DNA of 64,000 nt from Villigracilis sp024434165 (GCA_030263665.1 SZPK01000008.1:186001-250000), one strand, 5' to 3'; shown: positions 39,865 to 48,398, numbered from the stretch's first letter. The notes: generated from the sequence alone by a model not told the origin. Numbers and translations: made by a program.

Positions 39865-42078
39865 TTACTGCTCCACCAGGTAGATAAAGAAATCCTTGCC
39901 GGTGAACGCCGAAGTATAGCGGGAGAGTTTTCCGTCCGGGTAGAGTTCCCTAAGAATCTTCTCAGTTTCCGTGTCCTGGTTCCAAAACAGGAACATCTTC
40001 GGCGCGGGATAATTGAGGCTGTCCTGCAAACGATCGGGGAACATGGCGAAGTCGCGGTTTGGCACGCCCGCCCACACACCCGGCAGGCGCGTATCCACCC
40101 AGTAGGGGTACGGCACGATCCAGACCGTATCCGTCTGCCCGTACTTTTCGCGGAACTCGCTCAACACTTTGCCCATCTCCGAGGTGTTCCAGGCGGAATA
40201 GGTATAGGCGTTCTTGAACTTGTTGAAGACGATGTCGTAATTGGAACTGGCAACCCAGAGGAACAGGACGAGGGTCATGGCATACGCGATGACCTGCCGC
40301 TTCGTACTGGACCCGAAACTGGTCACCAGTCCATCGAGCGCCAGCGCCCCGATAAGGATTGCCGTCACCGAAGCGCCGCCTGCGCGGTTCAATGCCGGGT
40401 TCTCGCCCGGGTATGCCAGCGACAACACCGACGGCATGATCAATACCGGAATGGAAACCAGCAGGGTCAGGTCGCGCCAGTCGCGCTGGCGGATGTACCG
40501 CACGATCAGGAAGACCACGCCCAGCAGGAACAACGCCGCCGTCACCAGGTCGAGCGCCGGGCGGTGAGTGACCGAGTGCACCCAAATCTCGCCGTCGTCC
40601 CAGTTGAACATCAGCAGACCCTTGTACAAATTGGAAAGGAAGATCTGCCAGGCGGGTCCGGGCAGGGGTGTTTCCACATCCCCAAGGCGGGAGAAGGCGC
40701 GGTACCCAAAGTTGGAGGGATTCTCCAGCCAGTAACGCAGCAGCGGCAAAAAGATGAACAGCGAAACGAGGACGACGATCAAAAACCAGAAAACAGCCTG
40801 CTGGCGGTCCGTCTTCGACCGGGCGTGCAGGAGGTAGATCAGGAAGATCAACGCTGCAAAGAGCGGCACCATGCGGAAGGGACTGTAGCCGTGCAAGCCG
40901 AGTCCGAGAAAGATGCCGGCGAGGATGAAGTCGTTGCGGTTTTGAGTCCGCAAGCCGCGGGTCAGGAAAAGAAGCGTGGGCGCAAGGAAAAGCGGGTAGA
41001 GCGGGAAGCGCAGCCCGATCCGCGAAATGATGTTGGGCCAGGCGGCGACTCCGAAAAGAAAGAGCGCAAAGATGGCAGCGCGCCTGCCGCCGTATTCCTT
41101 CCCCAGCATGTACACGAAGGGCAGGGTCAGGATGCCGAGCAGAACCGTGCCGAGTTTCAGGCTGAAGAACGAGAAGCCCGTGCCGAAGATGTTCAGGACG
41201 AGCAGCGTCCAATACATCTGGAACGCTTCGCGCCCGGTGTTGCGCTCGAAGAAAATGCGCGGTTCGCCCTGTGTGATTTCGTACACGTCCAAAATCTTTT
41301 CGGCGTGGTCGCTGAACGGCTCGATGGGCACTACGTCGAGCTGGTGCAGGCGGAAGAAGGCTGCCAGCCCAAACACTGCCAGCACCAGCCCGCGCCAGAG
41401 CCATTTCACGCGGAACAGTTCCATGTTGGAAACCGCGACCAGCACCCCGTTCCAATTCAGTTTGAATGTGAGCGCATCGAGGTCGAGCGTTGTGGATCGA
41501 GCGTCGTCCGCCGCCTGCGGCTTGGGAGTTCGCATCCACAAACTGCCCGCCAGCAAAAGGATGGACAACACCCACAGGCTTGTGTTCCACCACCTGAAAT
41601 ATCCCTCTCCAAAACCGATGAAAGCGGCTGCGCCAAGCACAACCGCAAAAAGAAGCGGCACCAGCCGCATGGTCAGCGGGTCGGGCATCTGCCACGCGGC
41701 AGGCAGGGTCGGAAGGCGCCATTCGTTCATGCGGTACGACCAAAGCGCCACGCCGAACGCCGCCAGGTACAACGCCAGGGCAACCATCCACTGACGGTTG
41801 GGCGGCTCCATTAACATCTGTGCGCCCAGGGCAAGGACAAACGCCGACACTGCGCGCCAGGGGAAGGCGGTCGTGCGTTCGGGCTCGATGACCCGCTCCA
41901 CAACCGGGTGCGCCGCTTCGAATGCCAGCGCCTGGTTGAGTTCCTCCCTGCGCCGCGCATCCCATAACGAACGGACGAAATTGAAGAACGAGTCCCAATC
42001 CCTGGTGACAGACTTGAAAAGATCGAGAACGGTGGGTTCCTTTTCGGGTGATTGCATGGATGATGTCTCTTCGGTCAT
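39865..42078 (-). CDS. GT39/PMT-like membrane glycosyltransferase
   Basis: This 737-residue polytopic protein has a soluble N-terminal stretch of about 75 residues, then helices. FRLHQLDVVPIEPFSDHAEKILDV near residue 260 contains an acidic first external loop of GT-C type (SDHAEK), and ERNTGREAFQMYWTLL resembles the second conserved loop of dolichyl-phosphate-mannose transferases. The last 120 residues are external and soluble (from YDIVFNKFKNAYTYSAW). It stands 30 nt upstream of the giant fusion gene and is probably the first gene of the block. A glycolipid-linked sugar donor would be expected; no specific donor or acceptor is visible. Confidence 0.8.
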   Translation of the reverse strand: MTEETSSMQSPEKEPTVLDLFKSVTRDWDSFFNFVRSLWDARRREELNQALAFEAAHPVVERVIEPERTTAFPWRAVSAFVLALGAQMLMEPPNRQWMVALALYLAAFGVALWSYRMNEWRLPTLPAAWQMPDPLTMRLVPLLFAVVLGAAAFIGFGEGYFRWWNTSLWVLSILLLAGSLWMRTPKPQAADDARSTTLDLDALTFKLNWNGVLVAVSNMELFRVKWLWRGLVLAVFGLAAFFRLHQLDVVPIEPFSDHAEKILDVYEITQGEPRIFFERNTGREAFQMYWTLLVLNIFGTGFSFFSLKLGTVLLGILTLPFVYMLGKEYGGRRAAIFALFLFGVAAWPNIISRIGLRFPLYPLFLAPTLLFLTRGLRTQNRNDFILAGIFLGLGLHGYSPFRMVPLFAALIFLIYLLHARSKTDRQQAVFWFLIVVLVSLFIFLPLLRYWLENPSNFGYRAFSRLGDVETPLPGPAWQIFLSNLYKGLLMFNWDDGEIWVHSVTHRPALDLVTAALFLLGVVFLIVRYIRQRDWRDLTLLVSIPVLIMPSVLSLAYPGENPALNRAGGASVTAILIGALALDGLVTSFGSSTKRQVIAYAMTLVLFLWVASSNYDIVFNKFKNAYTYSAWNTSEMGKVLSEFREKYGQTDTVWIVPYPYWVDTRLPGVWAGVPNRDFAMFPDRLQDSLNYPAPKMFLFWNQDTETEKILRELYPDGKLSRYTSAFTGKDFFIYLVEQ

Positions 42079-42178
42079 ATTCGCCCAAGTTTACTTCATC
42101 TTTTTTCGGAATCAAGTTTCAGAATGCCGCCGGCAATAAACAAAATAACGCCGCCGGATAAACGGCGGCGCGGAAATG

Positions 42179-42562
42179 TCATGCGCGCGCTGAGGTGGTC
42201 TTGCGGAATCGAATTGAGGCAGAGTCCCTGACGATGTTTTGATACAGTCCCGCCTGAATGTTTGCCAGGTATTGCCAGCGCGCCTCACTGATGACGCGGA
42301 CATCGAGCTTCACCTCATACTTCAGTGCAATATCGGAAAGGATCACGCTAAAAGGCTGGCGATATTTCCACTTATCATCTGTGACAATCAAAGGAATATC
42401 CACGTCGGAGTATTTTGAGTAATCCCCCCTCACCTTGGAGCCGAATAAAGCGGCATATTTGATTTTATCGCCATAAACTGAACGAACCATCCTGATAAAT
42501 TCCCGGACGGCTTGTTTCTCCTTGTCCGATAATTTTAGAGCAAGTCGCGTTTTAACAGCCAT
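42179..42562 (-). CDS. Minimal nucleotidyltransferase (MNT) antitoxin of a HEPN/MNT pair
   Basis: The 127-residue protein carries FGSKVRGDYSKYSDVDIPLIV, the GSxxRG...SDxD motif of MNT-type nucleotidyltransferases, with both metal-binding Asp. In described HEPN/MNT systems the MNT protein inactivates the HEPN RNase by adding AMP groups to it or by binding it. The gene begins 28 nt inside the end of the HEPN reading frame, so the two are translationally coupled. The C-terminal tail is basic. The HEPN partner contains a frameshift (next entry), so this antitoxin may now stand without an active toxin. Confidence 0.88.
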   Translation of the reverse strand: MAVKTRLALKLSDKEKQAVREFIRMVRSVYGDKIKYAALFGSKVRGDYSKYSDVDIPLIVTDDKWKYRQPFSVILSDIALKYEVKLDVRVISEARWQYLANIQAGLYQNIVRDSASIRFRKTTSARA

Positions 42563-42932
42563 TCCTTCACTTTCTCGACAAACGCCTTTGCTTTTGCGAT
42601 TACCTCAGCGGCATCCTCTTTTTCCACGTCATCCTGCAACACATAATCGGCGGTATGACGGCTGTTCATAACCAGCCTGTAATCGTCGCTCCACTTTTTA
42701 TCGAACTCGCCGGTCTTGACGAAATCCTGGCAGAACGCGACAAATAGGCGCTGTGTTTACCGTACGATTTCCCTTTCGAAAACAATAGGGCGCTTGCGGC
42801 ATAAAATACGGCGTAATAGGCGCGGTTGCACGCCGAACTCACGTGGTTGTTGTTCAGTTTTTCCCTGGCAACATCCAGCATTTCATCCGCGTTTTGCATG
42901 TACAGCCGGTAATTATCTTTCGGGTCTTCCAT
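42535..42932 (-). pseudogene. HEPN-domain toxin, frameshifted
   Basis: The first frame starts at the ATG at 42932 and reads MEDPKDNYRLYMQNADEML, then CNRAYYAVFYAASALLFSKGKSYGKHSA, which is a HEPN domain. After HSA (near 42760) the frame runs into unrelated sequence and stops at 42666. A different frame then continues FVAFCQDFVKTGEFDKKW and MNSRHTADYVLQDD to a stop at 42535, restoring the HEPN second half including the RX6H RNase motif (R..NSRH). One base missing or extra near 42750-42765 explains it. It could be a decayed toxin, a programmed frameshift or a sequencing error. TATACT lies 6 nt before the ATG, so the transcript would be leaderless. Confidence 0.75.
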
Positions 42933-42977
42933 GCTTGAAGTATAACGCAATCGAACATTCGCCGATAAAATGGTGCT

Positions 42978-43691
42978 TTATTTTTTCCTTGCAATCACAA
43001 CGATGCTTTCCCCCCAGCGCATCGGCAAAAACACGAAGCCGGTCATGGCTTGCAAGCCGCCGAGCGAACCGAAAAACAATTTCTGAATCTGCTTCGGCAC
43101 CAGCGGGATGTACGGCACATCCCAAAAGCCGTCGGAGAACACACGCACGAATTCAAAACCCGCCGCCCGAATCAGCCCCAGCCATTCCTCCGGCGGCTTC
43201 AACGAAATGTGCGTCGGGTCCTGGTAGCCGATCCATTTGTCGCCTTTCCACGGCTTGAGCAGGGAGCCGAGATTCGGCGTGGCAAGGATGAGAATTCCCC
43301 CCCGCTCGGTCACGCGCCCGATTTCGTTCAGCGCCTTCGCCGGGTCGGGCAGATGCTCGACGATATGTTTGATGATCACGACATTAAAGACGGCATCCTC
43401 GTATGGGAGTTCCTGCGCGGAGGCTGTTTGCAGGGATGCGCGCTCCGCCGCCTCTTTGGATTGATTGACCGCCCAGTGATTCACATCCATGCCGTACGCT
43501 TCGAACCAACCCGAGAGCTGCCCCACGAGATGCCCCATGCCTGATCCAACCTCCAGCAGACGCGCTCCGCGCCGCCCGTAGCGCCGCGCCAACATGGCGT
43601 AGAAACGATTCGACCACCAATACATGCTGTATTTGGCAAAGGTGACGTCCGCGTAGGTGTGGGTGGAGAAATATTTTTCGTCGAAAGGCAT
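42978..43691 (-). CDS. Class I SAM-dependent methyltransferase (Methyltransf_11 type)
   Basis: The protein has 237 residues. LLEVGSGMGHL is motif I for SAM binding near residue 42, ELPYEDAVFNVVI the post-III strand, and EHLPDPAKALNEIGRVTERGG the helix region typical of Methyltransf_11 enzymes. I start at the ATG at 43691 (MPFDEKYF), preceded by GAGGTG. The reading frame is open well upstream on this strand, but that extension runs through the neighbouring gene and is not supported. It follows a second methyltransferase gene by 41 nt on the same strand. Such pairs often modify sugars or small molecules; the nearby GT4 and epimerase genes fit a surface-glycan role, but this is conjecture. Confidence 0.8.
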   Translation of the reverse strand: MPFDEKYFSTHTYADVTFAKYSMYWWSNRFYAMLARRYGRRGARLLEVGSGMGHLVGQLSGWFEAYGMDVNHWAVNQSKEAAERASLQTASAQELPYEDAVFNVVIIKHIVEHLPDPAKALNEIGRVTERGGILILATPNLGSLLKPWKGDKWIGYQDPTHISLKPPEEWLGLIRAAGFEFVRVFSDGFWDVPYIPLVPKQIQKLFFGSLGGLQAMTGFVFLPMRWGESIVVIARKK

Positions 43692-43732
43692 GGGGGCACC
43701 TCGGTAAATGGGTAATGGAGCAATCGGGGGAA

Positions 43733-44494
43733 TTACTTTTTCCTTGCAATATAAAACGTAAATGTGCCGTCTGTCACCGGCTCGGGTGAGGCATAGTTTT
43801 CGACAAATCGCTCGGTCAATGCAAGATTCCATTTCGTGGGAGAGAGGATCCATTTCCCGGTCAGGGCTTTGGCAACCAGCGAGGGCAGTCCAAAATAGTG
43901 ACCCCATTCCAACACGCGCATCGAGGCGGGCGAAAAATAATGCCACCAGCGTTCGAGCGCGAAGCCCGCCTTGTCGAGGCGTTTTTCCCACACGCCGGGT
44001 TCGTCCGCATGATGGACGCGCGATATTTTGCGGAACCAATTCTCATACGGTTTGCCGAAGACCCTGGTCAGCGAGAGCGCGGAAAAGTATCTTGTGTTTG
44101 GCACGCAAAAATAGAAGGGCGCGCCCGGCTGAAGCACGCGCGCGGTCTCCCTCAACACAGCGTCAATGTGCGGGATGTGCTCCAGCACGGAATTGCTCAA
44201 CCCGCTGGCAAAGTGATTGGATGGGAAGGGCGCGCGCGCGCCGTCTGCCTCGACCAGCGATTTGTACGCGCCGTATTTTTTCGCCTCGCGCATGGAAAAC
44301 CGCCAGGGGTCGAGCCCGACATCGAGTTTGAAATCGAAGGTCAGCGAAGCGAAATGACCGTCGCCGCACCCCACATCGTAAACCGGCGGAGGCAGGGGCA
44401 GATCCTGGTAATACGAAGACTCAATCGCCCGCAAAAAGGCGCGAAAATACGGCAGCGAGCGGATGTGAAGAAAAAGGAAGTCTTTTTGGGACAT
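43733..44494 (-). CDS. Class I SAM-dependent methyltransferase
   Basis: The protein has 253 residues. VYDVGCGDGHFASL near residue 40 is the SAM-binding motif I, LVEADGARAPFPSNHF is motif II/III with the acidic end, and VLEHIPHIDAVLRETARVLQPG is the following conserved block. The C-terminal half is unlike common small-molecule methyltransferases and may bind a larger substrate. The start is the ATG at 44494 (MSQKDFLF), because TATCAT lies 6 nt upstream; an upstream ATG in frame lies beyond that promoter. The promoter overlaps that of the divergent VapB-like gene. Substrate unknown. Confidence 0.82.
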   Translation of the reverse strand: MSQKDFLFLHIRSLPYFRAFLRAIESSYYQDLPLPPPVYDVGCGDGHFASLTFDFKLDVGLDPWRFSMREAKKYGAYKSLVEADGARAPFPSNHFASGLSNSVLEHIPHIDAVLRETARVLQPGAPFYFCVPNTRYFSALSLTRVFGKPYENWFRKISRVHHADEPGVWEKRLDKAGFALERWWHYFSPASMRVLEWGHYFGLPSLVAKALTGKWILSPTKWNLALTERFVENYASPEPVTDGTFTFYIARKK

Positions 44495-44496
44495 GT

Positions 44497-44506
44497 TATA
44501 ATGATA
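44497..44506. promoter_or_regulatory. Overlapping divergent -10 boxes (methyltransferase and VapBC)
   Basis: TATAAT at 44497-44502 on the plus strand faces vapBC. TATCAT on the minus strand covers 44506-44501 and serves the methyltransferase. The two boxes share two bases, so the two promoters should compete for polymerase. Confidence 0.6.
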
Positions 44507-44538
44507 GCAGTTTTCCAAAAGTGATAGCAGAGGTTCCC

Positions 44539-44832
44539 GTGATACGCACAATGGTTCAACTAACCGAAGAGCAGGTCAAAGCCCTGAAAAAACTGGCGAA
44601 GGCGCGCAAGACTTCCATGGCGCAGCTGGTACGCGAGAGCGTGGATCAGTATATCGTAACTGCGCCCAGGGAACTAACCCGCGAGGAAAAACGGCAGCGC
44701 GCGCTGGAGTTCGTTCGGAAAATTAAATCGGGGGAACTGCAATTCCACGATATTGAGGGCAAAACCGATGTTGCCATCAACCATGATAAATATCTGGATG
44801 AAATATACGGCGCATGGAAAAAATCTTCGTAG
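44539..44832 (+). CDS. Ribbon-helix-helix antitoxin (VapB-like)
   Basis: This 97-residue DNA-binding antitoxin reads RTMVQLTEEQVKALKKLAKARKTSMAQLVRESVDQYI, the RHH/CopG pattern: a short basic strand and two helices. The C-terminal part, from REKRQRALEFVRKI, is the toxin-binding tail. I prefer the GTG at 44539, with CAGAGG about 5 nt before it, over the ATG at 44551. The toxin gene starts 19 nt inside its end. RHH antitoxins usually repress their own operon; the overlapping promoters upstream are a natural operator site, which may also affect the divergent methyltransferase gene. Confidence 0.85.
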   Translation: MIRTMVQLTEEQVKALKKLAKARKTSMAQLVRESVDQYIVTAPRELTREEKRQRALEFVRKIKSGELQFHDIEGKTDVAINHDKYLDEIYGAWKKSS

Positions 44833-45215
44833 ACACTTCGGCGATATACGCGCTCATCAGCGGGGATGAAACACAAGCCGGTCAGGCTGTTCCCGCATGG
44901 GAGGCAATCCTGGAACGGGGAAGCACATTGATCACAAACAATTACGTCCTGGTGGAAGCGATCTCGCTGCTTCAAAACAGAACCGGACTTGCATCTGTTC
45001 ATGCGTTTCGATCAAGCATTATGCCCTTTCTGCAAGTCGTGTGGATTGACGAAAAAATTCACTCCGCCATCATGAACCATCTGCTCTCCGCCAACCGGCG
45101 CCAACTTTCGCTGGTGGATTGCAGCAGTTTTGAAACCATGCGTCAATTGGGGATCGAGCAGGTTTTCACCTTCGACGAGCACTTCGGCGAGCAGGGGTTC
45201 ACGGTCATCCCCTAG
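44814..45215 (+). CDS. PIN-domain toxin (VapC-like)
   Basis: This 133-residue PIN nuclease probably cleaves tRNA or rRNA when free of its antitoxin. IFVDTSAIYALI has the first metal-binding Asp near residue 7, NNYVLVEAISLL the conserved Glu, LSLVDCSSFETM the second Asp and VFTFDEHFGEQGF the last Asp. All four acidic positions are present, so it should be active. It overlaps the antitoxin gene by 19 nt. The TAG stop is the left end of the CTAG-bounded repeat (45212-45247), whose other end supplies the stop of the convergent GT4 gene. Confidence 0.92.
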   Translation: MEKIFVDTSAIYALISGDETQAGQAVPAWEAILERGSTLITNNYVLVEAISLLQNRTGLASVHAFRSSIMPFLQVVWIDEKIHSAIMNHLLSANRRQLSLVDCSSFETMRQLGIEQVFTFDEHFGEQGFTVIP

Positions 45216-45247
45216 TACCCAAACAACATGAAGATGCAGGGCACTAG
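45212..45247. repeat. CTAG-ended repeat (family C), supplies stops to two convergent genes
   Basis: The 36-bp element begins CTAGTACCCAAACAAC and ends GGGCACTAG. Its first CTAG contains the TAG stop of vapC (45213-45215), and the last CTAG, read on the other strand, contains the TAG stop of the GT4 gene (45244-45246). Related copies are at 47319-47355 and 55168-55255. Confidence 0.85.
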
Positions 45248-46407
45248 CGTTTCTTTTTCTTCAGTTTTTCAAACAGTCTCTCATATTCCTGTGCGATGGA
45301 ATCCGGGTCGTAGACTTCTTTGATGAATTCCGGGTTGCCGCGATACTTTTCCTTGTGGTCCAGCACTTCCAAAATGGCGTTCGCAAGGCTTTCGGAGCTG
45401 CCGATCTCGGAAACGACGCCCATCTTGTGCATTTTCACCGGCTGGCGCACGCCCGGCAATGCGGAAGGCACGCTTGGCACGCCGTTCATCATCGCTTCGA
45501 TCTGAACCAGCCCAAACGCCTCGGTCGAATTGAGCGACGGCACGGTGATGACATCGAGGTTGGGATAGTACGCCGCCATTTGAACAGGGTCGAGATTGCC
45601 CAGGAACTTCCAATGTCCCTGAATTTCATATTCGCGGATGCGCGGCATGAGCCGGTCCGAGTAGGCTTGTTCGCCCATCACATTTTGATATGTACCCGCA
45701 AACAGCACCTGCGCCTTCGGATATTTTGCCAGGATGGCGGGCAGCGCATCGAGCAGGACCTCGACGCCCTTCTCGGAGGCGAAGCGCGCCGCCATGCCGA
45801 TGACGGGTCTTCGTTCGCGTGTGAGATGGTTTTCGGCAAAAGCGGCAACCGCTCCCGGTTCTGGATTCGGCAGCTCAACGGGAGGCAGGATCGGGGTCAG
45901 TTTCGAGGCGAAGCGCGAAAGGTAGCGGGAATGGTCGGCGTAATCCTGCGTGTATGTCACGATGTGGCTCGCCAACAGTCCCGCCATGTTGTTTTGAAAA
46001 TCCAAAACAAAATTGACGAAACGATTGAACCACCCCTGCGGCAGCTGCACGTCGCAGTGATAGGTAAGCACGGCAGGTTTGCCAAACAACCGCGCGCGGA
46101 ACGCCACACCGGGCGCGTCGAACTGTGGGAGATGCAGCTGCACCACATCGTGTTGGAGGACGAGTCGGGTGGCGACAAACCCGAAGGCGGGCGCGAGCAC
46201 GCCCTTGCTGACGCGCGCAACAACGGGCACACGGACGATCTTCACGCCGTCCATCATTTCCTTTGTTGGAAGTGAAGGATCATACTGTGTGGTCATCACC
46301 GTGACTTGATGTCCGCGTTTTGTAAACGCACGCGCAAGGCGCTCGGCATAAATGGTCAAGCCGCTGGTGTGGGGGCGGTAATAGGTGAGTACGGTTAGGA
46401 TTTTCAT
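45244..46407 (-). CDS. Glycosyltransferase family 4
   Basis: This 387-residue GT-B fold protein has an N-terminal acceptor domain starting MKILTVLTYYRPHTSGLTIYAERLARAF, with HQVTVMT after it, and a C-terminal donor domain with IGMAARFASEKGVEVLLDALP (about residue 205) and the EX7E-like NSTEAFGLVQIEAMMNGVPSV motif. GT4 enzymes of this type retain configuration and transfer a nucleotide-linked sugar, often in surface polysaccharide or glycolipid synthesis. It starts 4 nt inside the MscS gene (ATGA overlap). Together with the CDP-paratose-epimerase-like gene and the flippase-like gene upstream it may belong to glycan synthesis. Its stop lies in a family C repeat. Confidence 0.88.
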   Translation of the reverse strand: MKILTVLTYYRPHTSGLTIYAERLARAFTKRGHQVTVMTTQYDPSLPTKEMMDGVKIVRVPVVARVSKGVLAPAFGFVATRLVLQHDVVQLHLPQFDAPGVAFRARLFGKPAVLTYHCDVQLPQGWFNRFVNFVLDFQNNMAGLLASHIVTYTQDYADHSRYLSRFASKLTPILPPVELPNPEPGAVAAFAENHLTRERRPVIGMAARFASEKGVEVLLDALPAILAKYPKAQVLFAGTYQNVMGEQAYSDRLMPRIREYEIQGHWKFLGNLDPVQMAAYYPNLDVITVPSLNSTEAFGLVQIEAMMNGVPSVPSALPGVRQPVKMHKMGVVSEIGSSESLANAILEVLDHKEKYRGNPEFIKEVYDPDSIAQEYERLFEKLKKKKR

Positions 46408-47234
46408 TTTTTCTTTTTGCCTGATCCTTTTGCGGGCGGCAGAACGACCTGAACCGGGTACGGGATTTCCACCGCATGTTTTTTGAAGGACTGGCGGATG
46501 CGCGTCAGCGCCATGTCTTTGGCGACCGGATGCGGCGTGACAGCGGTATCCACCCAGAAGAAAACCGTCAGGTCAATCGAGGATGCGCTGAAGGTATGGA
46601 ACAAAACCTGCGGGGCGGGCGCATCCAGAAAGCCCGGCAGGTTCCTGATTTCGTTCAAGATCATACCGCGCACCGCTTCGGGGTCGGCGTCGTACGAGAC
46701 CGAAACGGGCAGTTCCACGCGGCGGCGGCTGGCGCGGGTGTAATTGATGATGGGCTGTGAGAGCACATCGGCATTGGGCAGGAAGACGATACGGCCGTCG
46801 AGCGTTTTCATTTCGGTGGTCCGCAAGCCGATCTTCAGGACGGTGCCGTCGTAGCCCGCCAGCCCCGCATCATCCCCTACTTTGAACGGCTGCTGGACCA
46901 GCAGAATGACGCCGGAGGCAAAATTCTGCATGATGTTCTGCAGGGCAAAGCCAATTGTAAAACCGAGGATGCCCAGCCCCGCCAGAAACGCCGCCACGTT
47001 GAAGAATCTCTGCAAGGCGGCAATCACGCCCAGGGAGATGATCGTCCACTTCAGGATTTGCGAAAGCAAATGCGAAACGCCCGCCTCGGCGTTGTTGCGC
47101 TGCAAGATGCGCCTGAGCAGGCGGCTGAGCCAGACGCCCGCATAATAACTCAGCGCAAAGATGAGAAGGGCGGTCAACACGTTTGGCAGGGCGGCGAGAA
47201 AACCATCTGCCAGGGATGCGAATGTGTCGGACAT
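46404..47234 (-). CDS. MscS-family mechanosensitive ion channel
   Basis: This 276-residue channel has three N-terminal helices (about residues 15-125). The pore-lining TM3 and the following beta domain read FLAGLGILGFTIGFALQNIMQNFASG, the MscS signature, then LLVQQPFKVGDDAG. The C-terminal cytoplasmic domain is mixed alpha/beta. It opens on membrane tension to release solutes. TAGAAT at 47246-47241 on the minus strand lies 6 nt before the ATG, so the transcript may be leaderless and independent of the epimerase gene upstream. Its coupling by a 4-nt overlap to a GT4 gene is unusual and may be accidental. Confidence 0.92.
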   Translation of the reverse strand: MSDTFASLADGFLAALPNVLTALLIFALSYYAGVWLSRLLRRILQRNNAEAGVSHLLSQILKWTIISLGVIAALQRFFNVAAFLAGLGILGFTIGFALQNIMQNFASGVILLVQQPFKVGDDAGLAGYDGTVLKIGLRTTEMKTLDGRIVFLPNADVLSQPIINYTRASRRRVELPVSVSYDADPEAVRGMILNEIRNLPGFLDAPAPQVLFHTFSASSIDLTVFFWVDTAVTPHPVAKDMALTRIRQSFKKHAVEIPYPVQVVLPPAKGSGKKKK

Positions 47235-47318
47235 GGGACGATTCTACAACTCAAGTTCGGGGAGGCAAATATTTTACCTGCGACTGGCACTCCGAATTTT
47301 CGAGGTCCGGGCTGCGCG

Positions 47319-47355
47319 CTGGTACTCGAACAACTTAAAAGTGAAGGGACACTAG
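47319..47355. repeat. CTAG-ended repeat (family C), second copy
   Basis: The 37-bp element begins CTGGTACTCGAACAAC and ends GGGACACTAG. The last CTAG, read on the minus strand, contains the TAG stop of the epimerase gene (47352-47354). Confidence 0.75.
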
Positions 47356-48377
47356 AACAGGCGTTGATTCGCCTTGACCCAATCGAACAACATCTGCACG
47401 CCTTCGTCCACGCCGATCTTCGGCTCCCAGCCGAGTTCGCGCCTGGCTTTCGAAATATCGGCGTAAAACACGCGCTGGTCGCCCGGGCGCCAGCCGCCGC
47501 GCGCCACTCGTATGGGCTTGCCAAGCATCGTTTCCAGTTTGGGTCCGAACTCCGCCCAAATGGACATGACGTTCGCGGGTCCCCCGCCGAGGTTGTAAAC
47601 CTGACCGCGCGCCGCGTCAATTTTTTCGACGGCAAGGTCGTAGGCGTTGATCAAATCATCCACATGCAGAATATCGCGCACCTGTTTGCCGTCGCCGTAG
47701 ATCGTCAGCGGGCGTCCCATCACGGCGGCGATGATGAACCATGCCACCCAGCCCTGATCTTCAATACCAAATTGCCGCGGACCATAGATACAGGACTGCC
47801 GGAAGACAACGGTAGGCAGGTTGTAAATCCTTGCATAATCGCGCACGTACTGGTCGCCTGCGCCTTTCGAACACCCATAGGGCGAGTGGAAATCCAGCGG
47901 CTGGGTTTCAGGGCAGCCATTCACCAAATCCTTGTAACGCCAGCGGGTTGGTTCTTCGACCAGTTTCACGTCCTCCATGCCGCCGTAGACCTTGTTGGTG
48001 GAGGCATAGAGGACGATGGGATTCCTGCCGGATAAACGCGCCGCTTCCAGGACGTTGAACGTACCCAATGCGTTGGATTCGAAATCGTCCCTGGGGTTGA
48101 CGACGGATGTGGTGACCGCGACCTGCCCCGCCAGATGCGCGATCACATCGGACGTTTTGGCTGCTTCTGTGATCCTGCCGGCGTCGCGCACATCCGCAAC
48201 GACCACGTCGAAGGCGTTTTCCCCAAACTCTTTCTTCAGCCATTCCAAATTGCGCGGAGCGCCGCCGCGCGAAAGGTTATCGTAGATGGTCACCTTTTCG
48301 CCGCGCTTCAACAGGCGGTGGACGTAATTCGAGCCGATGAAGCCGGCGCCGCCGGTGACGAGATAATGTTTGGTCAT
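47352..48377 (-). CDS. NAD-dependent epimerase, CDP-paratose 2-epimerase-like
   Basis: This 341-residue extended short-chain dehydrogenase has YLVTGGAGFIGSNYVHRLL as the NAD-binding GxxGxxG motif, and HSPYGCSKGAGDQYV contains the catalytic Tyr-x3-Lys. IYGPRQFGIEDQGWVAWFIIAAVMG and IYGDGKQVRDILHVDDL are characteristic of the CDP-paratose/CDP-tyvelose epimerase branch (RfbE/Tyv), though other sugar epimerases are close. It would make a 3,6-dideoxyhexose or a related sugar donor for surface polysaccharide. No other dideoxysugar gene lies in the window. GAGG lies before the ATG, with a somewhat long spacing. The stop is in a family C repeat. Confidence 0.82.
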   Translation of the reverse strand: MTKHYLVTGGAGFIGSNYVHRLLKRGEKVTIYDNLSRGGAPRNLEWLKKEFGENAFDVVVADVRDAGRITEAAKTSDVIAHLAGQVAVTTSVVNPRDDFESNALGTFNVLEAARLSGRNPIVLYASTNKVYGGMEDVKLVEEPTRWRYKDLVNGCPETQPLDFHSPYGCSKGAGDQYVRDYARIYNLPTVVFRQSCIYGPRQFGIEDQGWVAWFIIAAVMGRPLTIYGDGKQVRDILHVDDLINAYDLAVEKIDAARGQVYNLGGGPANVMSIWAEFGPKLETMLGKPIRVARGGWRPGDQRVFYADISKARRELGWEPKIGVDEGVQMLFDWVKANQRLF

Positions 48378-48398
48378 AAAAAGTTTTACCTCATTCCA

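Noticed and set aside
39172..41814. 880-codon open frame antisense to the glycosyltransferase genes
   Set aside because: It spans two real genes on the opposite strand and the gap between them, and its composition (Gln/His/Arg) is typical of a shadow frame.
39962..42115. 717-codon alternative frame overlapping the GT39-like gene on the same strand
   Set aside because: It shows no hydrophobic helices, whereas the 39865-42078 frame gives a proper polytopic protein.
43692..44039. Upstream extension of the 42978-43691 methyltransferase
   Set aside because: The open frame continues, but it runs through the neighbouring methyltransferase gene in another frame. The ATG at 43691 has a ribosome binding site and begins the recognisable protein.
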